A DNA stretch of 64,000 nt from Streptomyces minutiscleroticus. GTDB taxonomy: Bacteria; Actinomycetota; Actinomycetes; Streptomycetales; Streptomycetaceae. This document shows, piece after piece, positions 9,207-17,365 of the stretch. The DNA lies in NCBI RefSeq assembly GCF_014650875.1, contig NZ_BMVU01000005.1, positions 124,001 to 188,000 on the forward strand, given 5' to 3'. A model generated the notes under the pieces. The model was not told the DNA's origin and made no database searches. It saw nothing but the letters and a program-made list of their open reading frames with translations. The number at the start of each line of letters is the position of its first letter. The stretch's first letter is position 1. The translations under genes were made by a program, and so were the position numbers.

Positions 9207-9938
9207 CTACGCCTGGACCACCGGCTCCCTGGTGAAGAGGGCCCCGAGGGCCGGCTCGTGCACGCGGCGGTCCGCCAGGCGCAGCGCCTCCCAGACGGTG
9301 ACCTGGTTGGCGGTGAGCACCGGCTTGCCCAGGGCCGCCTCCAGGTCGGCGACGTGGGCGGCGGTGTGCAGGGCCGTGTCGGGCAGCAGGACCGCCTCCG
9401 CGTCGGGGTGGTCGCCCCGCCGGGCCAGCGCCATGACCTCCTCCTCGCCCCAGGCGGCGACCTCCGCGGCCGTGCCGGCGCCGCTTCCGGTCGAGGCCAC
9501 CACCTCCGCGCCCGCGTCCTTGAGGAACGCGGCGAACAGGGCGGTCACGTCGTCCGGGTACGTCGCCGCGACCGCGACCCGCCGCACGCCCAGCTCGGCG
9601 ACGGCGTGCGCGAAGGCGAAGGAGGTGGAGGAGGCGGGCAGCCCGGCCGCCAGCGCCAGGGCGCGGACCTGCTCGTGGGCGCCCTCCCAGCCGTACACGA
9701 AGCTGCCGCTGGTGCACGCCCAGACCACCGCCTCGGCACCGGACAGCCGCAGCTCCTCGGTCCCGGCGGCCAGCCGCTGCGCCGAGCCCAGCTCCAGCAG
9801 GGCGTCGACCCGGTGCGCGTCCTCGCCGATGTCCGTGTGGACCAGCGGCAACCGGATGTCGCTCGCGATGATCTGCTCGATGCGCGGATAGTCGTCCTCG
9901 GCCGCGTGGCCCGGGTAGAGGATTCCGAGAGCCGTCAT
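9207..9938 (-). CDS. Asp/Glu racemase-fold protein (maleate cis-trans isomerase-like), gene 2 of pair
   Basis: A 243-residue cytosolic protein. It has the family-typical VVWACTSGSFVYG segment (catalytic-type Cys near residue 73) and a C-terminal region where a second Cys would be expected but LLPDTAL is found instead. Related enzymes act as isomerases, racemases or decarboxylases on dicarboxylic acids. The ATG at 9938 overlaps the stop of the upstream paralogue (ATGA). With the next gene it forms a co-transcribed pair divergent from the dehydrogenase and amidase. The missing second Cys may mean altered chemistry or a non-catalytic partner. Confidence 0.75.
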   Translation of the reverse strand: MTALGILYPGHAAEDDYPRIEQIIASDIRLPLVHTDIGEDAHRVDALLELGSAQRLAAGTEELRLSGAEAVVWACTSGSFVYGWEGAHEQVRALALAAGLPASSTSFAFAHAVAELGVRRVAVAATYPDDVTALFAAFLKDAGAEVVASTGSGAGTAAEVAAWGEEEVMALARRGDHPDAEAVLLPDTALHTAAHVADLEAALGKPVLTANQVTVWEALRLADRRVHEPALGALFTREPVVQA

Positions 9939-10720
9939 GCCCACCCTTCCTGTTCTTCCGGCGGTGCGGGCCCCGGTCGCCGCGCCGTCTCGTCGGTCAG
10001 CGCCTGGCAGGGGCCCATCGCACGGGTACCCAGTCGGCGCGGCGCGGCCCACATGGCGGCCTGATTGGCCGAGACGACCGGTATGCGCAGTTCCGCCTCC
10101 AGCTGCGGGATCACGTCGTAGGTGGGAAGGTTGGTGCAGCCGATGAAGAGGGCGTCCGCGCCGGGCGGGCCGGCCGCGCGCCGGGCCATGCCGACCACGT
10201 CCCGGCAGGGGACCCTCCGGATGCGCCGGATCGGCCCCGGGCGGACGCGTCCCGTGATCCGGACGCCGGCCTCGGTGAGGTACTCCTCCAGGGACCGGCT
10301 GACGGACAGGGTGTACGGGGTGACCAGGGCGATCCGCCGGGCGTCCAGCTCCTGGAGGGCCTCCGGGAGCGCGCCGGAGGTGGCGAGCGGACGGGGCGCG
10401 CCCGCCCGGGCCGTCGCCGCGCACGGCCCGCGCTCCCCGGCGGTCCCGCCGACGAAGCCGCCGCAGGCGCAGGCGTACGCGACGGCCCCGGGTGCGACGG
10501 TCCGCAGGGCGCGCACCGCCCCGCCGAGCGTCTCGTGCTCGCTGACCAGGCGCGCGAGGTCGAGGCCCACCTCCACCGGTACGAAGGGAGTGCGGGTGAG
10601 ATGCAGCGAGATCCCGTCCGGGACCCGGCGCCACAGTTCGCGGTCGAGGGCGAAGTCGAAGGGGGCGACGACGCCCGCCCCGCGCTGCGGATGCGGCCCG
10701 CCCGGAAAGGAGACGTCCAT
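9935..10720 (-). CDS. Asp/Glu racemase-fold protein (maleate cis-trans isomerase-like), gene 1 of pair
   Basis: A 261-residue paralogue of the following gene. It keeps both candidate catalytic cysteines: one in the YACACGGFVGG segment near residue 83 and one in ALFIGCTNLPTYD near residue 205. This fits a two-Cys racemase/isomerase mechanism and resembles EutA-type proteins of ectoine-utilisation loci. The ATG at 10720 was chosen because upstream sequence is the divergent promoter region. It is the first gene of a two-gene operon, with ATGA overlap to the next. Confidence 0.78.
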   Translation of the reverse strand: MDVSFPGGPHPQRGAGVVAPFDFALDRELWRRVPDGISLHLTRTPFVPVEVGLDLARLVSEHETLGGAVRALRTVAPGAVAYACACGGFVGGTAGERGPCAATARAGAPRPLATSGALPEALQELDARRIALVTPYTLSVSRSLEEYLTEAGVRITGRVRPGPIRRIRRVPCRDVVGMARRAAGPPGADALFIGCTNLPTYDVIPQLEAELRIPVVSANQAAMWAAPRRLGTRAMGPCQALTDETARRPGPAPPEEQEGWA

Positions 10721-10948
10721 GAGCGGGCTCCCGGACGGGTTCGGGTGCGGCGGACGCCGGCCGGCGTCCCGCGGGGACGGGTGTGCGGCGCTTGCCGGGA
10801 CGCCGGAACAGGAACGGACCGGTACGGGGCCCCTGTTGACGACAGTGGGTTCGAATGCGAACGTGGTCGATCCGCGCGTACCGATCATTCCGGACGGCTT
10901 CCGGCCGGTGTCCCTCAGGCGTGTCACGACCAGAGAAGCGGACCCGCA
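10721..10948. promoter_or_regulatory. Divergent promoter region of the catabolic cluster
   Basis: A 228-base region between the divergent racemase-like and dehydrogenase genes. A TTGACG hexamer at about 10835 could be a -35 element for the rightward genes. Several GAATGCGAACG/TTCGAATGC words overlap it. No operator was identified with confidence. Confidence 0.35.
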
Positions 10949-11941
10949 GTGCGAAACGGTTTCCCCCCGACGACCGCTCCCGCCGGCCGGCGCACGGCCG
11001 GAACGACCCTCCTCGTCCTGGACGCCGACCCGCCACCGCGGCTCGGCCGGCTCACCGGCCGCGCCCGGATCGTGCACACGGACGAGGAGGGCCTGCCGCG
11101 GCTGCTGCCCACGGCGGACGTCCTGCTGGTGTGGGACTTCACCTCGCACGCGGTGCGCCGCGCCTGGCCCGGCGAGGGGCCGCGGCCGCGCTGGGTGCAC
11201 ACCGCGAGCGCGGGCGTGGACCACGTGCTGTGCCCCGAACTCGCCGCCTCCGACACGGTGGTGACAAACGCGCGCGGCGTCTTCGACCGGCCCGTGGCCG
11301 AGTACGTCGCCGCGCTGGTGCTCGCCATGGCCAAGGACCTGCCGCGCACCTGGGACCTCCAGCGCGAGCGGCGGTGGCGGCACCGGGAGACCCAACGGGT
11401 GGCGGGCACGCGCGCGGTCGTCGTGGGCTCGGGCCCCATCGGCCGGGCGGTCGTGGCGACGCTGAAGGCGCTCGGCATCACGACGGCACTGGTGGGACGC
11501 GTCCCGAAGACCGGCATCCACGGGCCGGCGGACCTGGACCGGCTGATGGCGCGCGCCGACTGGGTGGTGAGCGCGGCGCCGCTGACCGAGAGCACGCGCG
11601 GCATGTTCGACGCCCGGCGGTTCGGGACGATGCAGCCGTCGGCGCGGTTCGTCAACGTCGGGCGGGGCGCCCTCGTCGACGAGGACGCGCTCGCCGAGGC
11701 GCTGGCGAAGCGGTGGATCGCCGGAGCCGCGCTCGACGTCTTCCGGGACGAACCCCTCGGCCCGGAGAGCCCCTTGTGGGGGCTGCCGGGGCTGATCGTC
11801 TCGCCGCACATGAGCGGCGACGTCGTCGGCTGGCGGGACGAGCTCGGCGCCCAGTTCGTGGAGCTGTACGAGCGCTGGGCGGCGGGCCGGCAGCTGCGGA
11901 ACGTGGTGGACAAGAAGCGCGGATACGTACCCGGACACTGA
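10949..11941 (+). CDS. D-2-hydroxyacid dehydrogenase
   Basis: A 330-residue NAD-dependent oxidoreductase of the D-isomer-specific 2-hydroxyacid dehydrogenase family. The catalytic domain is split by a Rossmann domain: nucleotide loop GSGPIGRA near residue 155, the catalytic-type Arg in FVNVGRGALVDE (about 235), the Glu in DVFRDEPLG (about 265) and the His in VSPHMSGDV (about 285). It interconverts a 2-keto acid and a D-2-hydroxy acid. The GTG at 10949 gives the usual family length; longer starts would run into the divergent promoter region. It is followed by the amidase gene after 23 bases. Confidence 0.85.
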   Translation: MRNGFPPTTAPAGRRTAGTTLLVLDADPPPRLGRLTGRARIVHTDEEGLPRLLPTADVLLVWDFTSHAVRRAWPGEGPRPRWVHTASAGVDHVLCPELAASDTVVTNARGVFDRPVAEYVAALVLAMAKDLPRTWDLQRERRWRHRETQRVAGTRAVVVGSGPIGRAVVATLKALGITTALVGRVPKTGIHGPADLDRLMARADWVVSAAPLTESTRGMFDARRFGTMQPSARFVNVGRGALVDEDALAEALAKRWIAGAALDVFRDEPLGPESPLWGLPGLIVSPHMSGDVVGWRDELGAQFVELYERWAAGRQLRNVVDKKRGYVPGH

Positions 11942-11964
11942 ACGCACCGATCCTGGAGGGCGGG

Positions 11965-13365
11965 ATGACCGGACTGGGCTCACTGACCGGCGTACGGCTC
12001 GTCGAGGGCTACCGCAAGGGCGAGTTCGGCCCCGTGGAGGTGACGGAGGAGGCGCTGCGGCGGGCCGAGGAGGCGCAGCCGGCGGTGAACGCCTTCGTCC
12101 GCATCGACGCGGAGGAGGCGCTCGCGCAGGCCCGGCGGTCCGCCGAGCGCTGGCGGCGGGGCGAGCCCGCGGGCCTCGTGGACGGCGTGCCGGTCACGGT
12201 GAAGGACATCCTGCTGCTGCGCGGCGGGCCCACGCGGAAGGGGTCGCGGGCGGTGCCGGCGCAGGGCCGCTGGGACGAGGACGCGCCGTCGGTGGCGCGG
12301 CTGCGCGAGCACGGTGCCGTCTTCCTGGGGAAGACGACGACGTCCGAGTTCGGCTGGAAGGGCGTCACCGACTCGCCCCTGACGGGCGTGACCCGCAACC
12401 CGTACGACGTGACGCGCACGGCGGGCGGCTCCAGCGGCGGCGCGGCGGCGGCCGTGGCGCTGGGCGCGGGGCCGCTGGCGCTGGGCACCGACGGCGGCGG
12501 CAGCGTCCGCATCCCGGCCGCCTTCTGCGGGGTCTTCGCGCTGAAGCCGACGTACGGGCGGGTGCCGCTGTATCCGGCGAGCGCGTTCGGGACGCTGGCG
12601 CACGTGGGCCCGATGACGCGGGACGCGGCGGACGCGGCGCTCGCGCTGGACGTGATCGGCGGCCCGGACCCGCGCGACTGGTCGGGCTCGGCCCCGGTCC
12701 CCGGCTCCTTCACGGACGGACTGGCGGGCGGGGTGCGGGGCCTGCGGGTCGCGTACTCGCCCACGCTCGGCGGGCAGGTGGCGGTGCGGCCCGCGGTCGC
12801 GGCGGCGGTGCGGCGGGCCGTGGAGCGGCTCGCCGCGCTCGGGGCGTACGTGGAGGAGGCCGACCCGGACTTCGCGGACCCGGTGGAGGCGTTCCAGGCG
12901 CTGTGGTTCGCCGGGGCCGCGCGCGTGACGCAGCACTTCGGGCCGCGCCAGGCCGAACTCCTCGACCCGGGGCTGCGGGAGGTCCGCGCGGCGGGCGCGC
13001 GCCTGTCCGCGCTCGACTACCTCGCCGCCGTCGACGTCCGCATGGACCTGGGCCGCCGCATGGGCCTCTTCCACCGGACGTACGACGTGCTGGTGACGCC
13101 GACGCTGCCGCTGACCGCGTTCGAGGCGGGGGCGGAGGTGCCGGCCGGGTCGGGGCTGCGCCGCTGGACGGGCTGGACCCCGTTCACCTACCCCTTCAAC
13201 ATGACGCAGCAGCCCGCGGCGAGCGTGCCCGTGGGCACGGACGAGGACGGGCTCCCGGTGGGGCTGCACCTGGTGGCGGCCCGGCACCGCGACGACCTGG
13301 TGCTGCGCACGGCCCACGCCCTGTACGAGGCGGGCGCGGCGGGCGTCGCCCCGCCGGCGCCGTAG
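11965..13365 (+). CDS. Amidase-signature family hydrolase
   Basis: A 466-residue amidase. The Ser-cisSer-Lys triad is visible as Lys in VTVKDI (near residue 77) and the serines in TAGGSSGGAAAAV and GTDGGGSVRIPA (about 153-180). It hydrolyses a carboxamide or peptide-like bond; GatA-like and small-molecule amidases share this signature, and isolation from gatB/gatC favours a catabolic role. The ATG at 11965 follows a GGAGGGCGG ribosome-binding site. It lies in one operon with the hydroxyacid dehydrogenase. The decayed DUF3830 gene lies antiparallel just beyond its stop. Confidence 0.88.
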   Translation: MTGLGSLTGVRLVEGYRKGEFGPVEVTEEALRRAEEAQPAVNAFVRIDAEEALAQARRSAERWRRGEPAGLVDGVPVTVKDILLLRGGPTRKGSRAVPAQGRWDEDAPSVARLREHGAVFLGKTTTSEFGWKGVTDSPLTGVTRNPYDVTRTAGGSSGGAAAAVALGAGPLALGTDGGGSVRIPAAFCGVFALKPTYGRVPLYPASAFGTLAHVGPMTRDAADAALALDVIGGPDPRDWSGSAPVPGSFTDGLAGGVRGLRVAYSPTLGGQVAVRPAVAAAVRRAVERLAALGAYVEEADPDFADPVEAFQALWFAGAARVTQHFGPRQAELLDPGLREVRAAGARLSALDYLAAVDVRMDLGRRMGLFHRTYDVLVTPTLPLTAFEAGAEVPAGSGLRRWTGWTPFTYPFNMTQQPAASVPVGTDEDGLPVGLHLVAARHRDDLVLRTAHALYEAGAAGVAPPAP

Positions 13366-13402
13366 CCGCGGGGGCCCGGGGGCCGCAGGCGGCTCGGCTC
13401 CG

Positions 13403-13801
13403 GCCCCCGACGATGCCGGGGACCCGGCCGACGTCGGCGTCGAGGAGCAGGTTGTCGCGCTCGCAGAAGAGCGCCGGGTCCACGGGCGGGGTGCCGGGGC
13501 GGACCTGTCCGGCGTCCCCGTAGCCGTGCGAGCGGTTCCCCAGCCGGGTGCCGGAGAAGGAGGAACGGCAGAGGCCGCCCGGAATGGACGTCGCGGTCGG
13601 ATTCTCCGGCGGCGGCTCCGACGCGGCGGCCGGGAAAGCGCGTAGACCTCATTGCGCGTATTGCGTGTGATGGACGTCGCCCCCCAGGGGCAACGCGTTC
13701 CACAGCGCCTCACAGGTGATCGGCGCGCGGTCGTCGAGCAGTTCCGCCGTGCGGTGGACTTCCCGGCGCGGTGAGGGGACCCGGACATGCCGGTCCGTCA
13801 T
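13403..13801 (-). pseudogene. DUF3830 family protein, frameshifted and 3' truncated
   Basis: Minus-strand translation from the ATG at 13801 gives an N-terminus typical of DUF3830 (LLDDRAPITCEALWNALPL, then VHHTQYA), then a TGA at 13649-13651. The expected continuation NEVYALSRPP is in another frame immediately afterwards. The first frame resumes with ENPTATSIPGG and later DPALFCERDNLLLDADVG and VPGIVGG. At least two compensating frameshifts and loss of about 30-40 C-terminal residues are therefore evident. DUF3830 has a cyclophilin-like fold and often neighbours the same racemase, amidase and transporter genes, so this is an inactivated member of the cluster unless the frameshifts are sequencing errors. 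Confidence 0.78.
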
Positions 13802-13897
13802 GGCCTCATGCTCCCCCGGCGGCCAAGGACGCCCCACTGGCGACAAGGGCCGAAATCGATCTGCATGATCCGCATCCTTTCGGGTATGCGCGCGCCC

Positions 13898-14827
13898 ATG
13901 GCTTCACCTCCTGAGAACGGAACAGTCAGAACAAGACCGCCGATATCCGACTTCAGCCGGCGATCACTGATCGCGGGCGCGGGGGCCCTGGGCGCGATCG
14001 GCGCGCTGGGAGCGACAGGATGCAGCCGCGTGGCGACCTCCGCCGAGACGAAGGGCGGTGACCTCCTCGACCGGCTCCGGGCACAGGGCGTCGCACGGCT
14101 GGGCATCGCGGGGGAGATCCCCTTCGGTTACATCGACAGGAACGGCGAACTGACCGGGGAGGCCCCGGAACTGGCGAAGGTGATCTTCAAGCGGCTGGGG
14201 GTGGACCGGGTGCAGCCGGTGCCGACGGAATTCGGCTCACTGATCCCGGGCCTGAACTCCCAGCAGTTCGACGTCGTCTCCGCCGGGATGTACATCAATC
14301 CGGAACGCTGCGCGCAGGTGATCTTCTCCGACCCCGATTACCAGATGCTCGACGCGTTCATCGTGCGCAAGGGAAACCCGAAGAACCTGCGCTCCTACGC
14401 CGACGTGGTGAGGAGCGGGGCGAAGTTCGCCACCGGCACCGGTTACGCGGAGATCCAGTACGCGGTGGAGGCCGGATACGAGGAGGGCGACATCCTGATC
14501 GTCCCGGACCAGGTCGCCGGCCTGAACGCCGTCGAGGCCGGCCGCGTGGACGTCTTCGCGGGCACCGCGCTCACCGTGCGCGAGGTGGTCAAGAAGTCCG
14601 CGAAGGCCGAGGCCACCGAGCCCTTCGCCCCGCTGGTGGACGGCGAGGAGCACGTCGACGGCGGCGGCTTCGCCTTCCGCCCGACCGAGACGAACCTGCG
14701 GGACGCCTTCAACACCGAACTGCACAGACTGAAGGACAGCGGCGAGCTCCTGCGGATCCTCAAGCCCTTCGGGTTCACCGAGGACGAGATGACCGGCATG
14801 ACCGCGAAGGAGCTCTGCCACGGATGA
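13898..14827 (+). CDS. ehuB: Ectoine/amino-acid ABC transporter substrate-binding lipoprotein (EhuB-like)
   Basis: A 309-residue periplasmic-type solute-binding protein of the polar amino acid family (SBP_bac_3). The N-terminus has a twin-arginine motif SRRSLI followed by a Gly/Ala-rich hydrophobic segment and lipobox GATGC, so it is probably a Tat-exported lipoprotein. EhuB-like segments include IPFGYIDRNGELTGE and QFDVVSAGMYINPERC. Its stop overlaps the ATG of the permease gene. Starts at 13865 or 13886 would add up to 11 residues; none has a good ribosome-binding site, so the start is uncertain. Substrate assignment is by family resemblance. Confidence 0.82.
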   Translation: MASPPENGTVRTRPPISDFSRRSLIAGAGALGAIGALGATGCSRVATSAETKGGDLLDRLRAQGVARLGIAGEIPFGYIDRNGELTGEAPELAKVIFKRLGVDRVQPVPTEFGSLIPGLNSQQFDVVSAGMYINPERCAQVIFSDPDYQMLDAFIVRKGNPKNLRSYADVVRSGAKFATGTGYAEIQYAVEAGYEEGDILIVPDQVAGLNAVEAGRVDVFAGTALTVREVVKKSAKAEATEPFAPLVDGEEHVDGGGFAFRPTETNLRDAFNTELHRLKDSGELLRILKPFGFTEDEMTGMTAKELCHG

Positions 14828-15558
14828 CAGCGGGACTCTGGGAACTCGTCCTCAAGGGCGTCTGGATCACCGTCCAGCTGCTGGTCCTCAGCGCGCTGCT
14901 GGCCGCCGCCGTCTCCTTCGCCGTCGGCATCGCCCGCACCCACCGGCTGTGGATCGTCCGCTTCCTGGCGGGCTTCTACACCGAGGTGTTCCGCGGCACC
15001 TCCGCGCTGATCATGATCTTCTGGGTCTTCTTCGTGCTGCCGCCCGCCTTCGGCTGGCAGCTGGTGCCGCTGTGGGCGGGCACGCTCGCGCTCGGCCTGA
15101 CGTACGGGGCGTACGGCTCGGAGATCGTGCGCGGCGCGCTCGACGCGGTCGCCCCGGCGCAGCGCGAGGCCGGCATCGCCCTCAACTTCACGCCCTGGCA
15201 GCGGATGCGGCTGATCCTGCTGCCGCAGGCGGTGCCGGAGATGGTCCCGCCCTTCTCCAACCTGCTGATCGAGCTGCTCAAGGGCACGGCCCTGGTCTCC
15301 ATCATGGGCATGGGCGACCTGGCGTTCAGCGGCAACCTGGTGCGGCTCGCGCTCCAGGAGAGCGCGGAGATCTACACGTACATCCTGCTGATCTACTTCG
15401 TGATCGCCTTCCTGCTGACCCGGGTGATGCGCGGTCTGGAGCGGAAGCTGCAGGCCGGTCTGGGCAGGGCGCCCGTGAGGCGCAGGAGCAGGCTGGAGGT
15501 CAGCCGCACCGAGACCGCGGCGACGGCCGGCGCCGGCGCGCCGGGAGGTGCCCGATGA
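14824..15558 (+). CDS. ehuC: ABC transporter permease (EhuC-like)
   Basis: A 244-residue inner-membrane permease of the His/Glu/Gln/Arg/opine family, with about five hydrophobic segments (residues 10-30, 50-80, 85-105, 150-175, 185-205). The EAA-type cytoplasmic loop is in AQREAGIALNFTPWQRMRLI (about 115-135). The start ATG overlaps the ehuB stop (ATGA) and its stop overlaps the ehuD start in the same way, indicating tight co-translation. The C-terminal 35 residues are basic and cytoplasmic. Confidence 0.88.
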   Translation: MTAGLWELVLKGVWITVQLLVLSALLAAAVSFAVGIARTHRLWIVRFLAGFYTEVFRGTSALIMIFWVFFVLPPAFGWQLVPLWAGTLALGLTYGAYGSEIVRGALDAVAPAQREAGIALNFTPWQRMRLILLPQAVPEMVPPFSNLLIELLKGTALVSIMGMGDLAFSGNLVRLALQESAEIYTYILLIYFVIAFLLTRVMRGLERKLQAGLGRAPVRRRSRLEVSRTETAATAGAGAPGGAR

Positions 15559-16205
15559 CGTGGGACTGGGGCGCCGTCGCCGACTTCATGCCGCACTTCC
15601 GGGACGGGCTGCTGGTCACCCTGCAGGCCCTCGTCCTCGGCTCGCTGATCTCCTTCGTGCTCGGCCTGGTGTGGGCGCTGCTGATGCGCGCGCCTTCCCG
15701 CTGGGTGCGCTGGCCGGTCGGCGCGGCCACGGAGTTCGTCCGCAACACCCCGCTGCTGGTGCAGCTCTTCTTCCTCTTCTACGTGCTGCCGGAGTGGGAC
15801 ATCACGTTCTCCGCGCTGACCACGGGCGTGGTCGCGATCGGCCTGCACTACTCGACGTACACGATGCAGGTCTACCGGGCCGGCATCGAGGCGGTGCCCG
15901 TCGGCCAGTGGGAGGCGGCCACGGCGCTGAACCTGCCGTTGCGGCGCACCTGGACCGCGGTGATCCTGCCGCAGGCGATCCGCCGGGTCGTGCCCGCCCT
16001 CGGCAACTACGTCATCTCGATGCTCAAGGACACGCCCCTGCTGATGGCGATCACGGTGCTGGACATGCTCGGCGAGGCGCGGCTCTTCTCGCAGCAGAAC
16101 TTCCAGTTCACCGAGCCCCTCACGGTGATCGGCGTGGCCTTCGTGCTCATCTCCTACCCCGCCTCCCTCCTCATGCGAGCCCTGGAGCGACGTCTTGTCC
16201 GCTGA
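15555..16205 (+). CDS. ehuD: ABC transporter permease (EhuD-like)
   Basis: A 216-residue partner permease of the same family. The ATG at 15555 overlaps the previous stop. The EAA loop is seen as GQWEAATALNLPLRRTWTAV (about 117-136), and there are five hydrophobic segments. With EhuC it should form the heteromeric membrane channel. Its last 11 bases overlap the start of the ATPase gene. Confidence 0.88.
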   Translation: MTWDWGAVADFMPHFRDGLLVTLQALVLGSLISFVLGLVWALLMRAPSRWVRWPVGAATEFVRNTPLLVQLFFLFYVLPEWDITFSALTTGVVAIGLHYSTYTMQVYRAGIEAVPVGQWEAATALNLPLRRTWTAVILPQAIRRVVPALGNYVISMLKDTPLLMAITVLDMLGEARLFSQQNFQFTEPLTVIGVAFVLISYPASLLMRALERRLVR

Positions 16206-17025
16206 CACCACCCCCGCCAAGGACCCCGGGGCCACCGGCACCGGCAACCCCCCGGTCGACGGCTCGGAGCTGATCCGCTTCGACCACGTCACCAAGCGCT
16301 TCGGCACGAACACCGTCCTGGACCGGCTGGACTTCTCGGTCGACTCCGGCAAGCACGTCACGCTGATCGGCCCGTCCGGCTCCGGCAAGACCACGATCCT
16401 GCGGCTGCTGATGACCCTGACCAAGCCCGACGAGGGCACGATCAGGGTCGGCGGGCAGTACCTGACCCACGAGGAGAGGAACGGCAGGCTCGTCCCGGCG
16501 GGCGAGAAGCACGTCCGCGAGGTCCGCAGGAACATCGGGATGGTCTTCCAGCAGTTCAACCTCTTCCCGAACATGAAGGTGCTGCGCAACGTCACCGAGG
16601 CGCCGGTCACCGTCCTCGGCCTGTCCAAGGACGAGGCCGAGGCGCGGGCGCGCGAGCTGCTCGACATGGTCGGCCTCGGCGACCGCTGCGACGCCTACCC
16701 GACGCAGCTGTCCGGCGGGCAGCAGCAGCGGGTGGCGATCGCGCGGGCCCTGGCCATGCGCCCGCAGGTGCTGCTGCTCGACGAGGTGACCTCGGCGCTC
16801 GACCCGGAGCTGGTCGCGGGCGTCCTCGACGTGCTGCGCGACATCGCCCGCTCGACCGACATCACGATGCTCTGCGTGACCCACGAGATGAACTTCGCCC
16901 GGGACATCTCCGACCAGGTGCTGATGTTCGACTCCGGGCGCGTGATCGAGTCGGGCCCGCCGGAGAGGATCTTCTCCGATCCGGAGCACGAGCGGACCCG
17001 GGAGTTCCTCGGCGCGGTGCGGTGA
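16195..17025 (+). CDS. ehuA: ABC transporter ATP-binding protein (EhuA-like)
   Basis: A 276-residue nucleotide-binding subunit. The Walker A motif GPSGSGKT is near residues 62-69, the Q-loop is in MVFQQFNLF, the signature LSGGQQQR near 172, Walker B LLLDEVTSALD near 194 and the switch His in CVTHEM near 225. It powers the EhuB/C/D importer. The likely start is the rare TTG at 16195, inside the ehuD gene; it follows a GGAGCGA ribosome-binding site and gives the family-typical position for the DHVTKRFG strand. A terminator hairpin follows. Confidence 0.88.
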   Translation: MSADTTPAKDPGATGTGNPPVDGSELIRFDHVTKRFGTNTVLDRLDFSVDSGKHVTLIGPSGSGKTTILRLLMTLTKPDEGTIRVGGQYLTHEERNGRLVPAGEKHVREVRRNIGMVFQQFNLFPNMKVLRNVTEAPVTVLGLSKDEAEARARELLDMVGLGDRCDAYPTQLSGGQQQRVAIARALAMRPQVLLLDEVTSALDPELVAGVLDVLRDIARSTDITMLCVTHEMNFARDISDQVLMFDSGRVIESGPPERIFSDPEHERTREFLGAVR

Positions 17026-17049
17026 GGAGCGGCCCCTGCCGTGAGCGGC

Positions 17050-17078
17050 GGCGCGTCCCCGTGATCAGGGGGCGCGCC
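17050..17078. terminator. Terminator of the ehu operon
   Basis: Eleven-base arms GGCGCGTCCCC and GGGGGCGCGCC (one G:T pair) enclose a 7-base loop, 25 bases after the ehuA stop. It is a GC-rich hairpin without a U-tract, as is common in Streptomyces. Confidence 0.7.
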
Positions 17079-17200
17079 GTCGCGTTCGGGGGTGTGTCGA
17101 CGCGAAATGCATCCGTACCGGCACGCGCCCCGTATATGGCGGCGGGAAAACGCTCCGCAAGGGGAAGGACGTCCGAGGTCGGCCCGGTGGACCATGACTC

Positions 17201-17212
17201 TGGCATATGCCA
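17201..17212. promoter_or_regulatory. 12-bp palindrome TGGCATATGCCA (copy 2)
   Basis: A perfect palindrome 154 bases upstream of the IclR regulator, identical to the one at 3106-3117 and sharing the preceding TC. IclR proteins usually bind short palindromes in their own promoter regions, so it is a candidate operator, but copy 1 lies upstream of an unrelated gene. Confidence 0.5.
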
Positions 17213-17365
17213 TGGTGGCGCGTTCCTGATGAGAAGGCCGGAATGCGCCATCCGAATGTGCCGACAGCCCCTTTTCCGGCACCTCCTGGCCGCTATCGTG
17301 GAGGAGCCCGGCCGGAACCGGGCCACCCTCCACAAGAGAACCGGTCAAGAAGCGCAGGGGGAACC

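Larger units (their letters stand above)
17026..17365. other. Intergenic region ahead of the IclR gene
   Basis: 340 bases without a credible gene. It holds the ehu terminator at the left end, an AT-richer patch (CCCCGTATATGG, about 17128-17140) and the palindrome at 17201-17212. The sequence approaching 17366 contains an AGGGGG ribosome-binding site. Confidence 0.6.
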
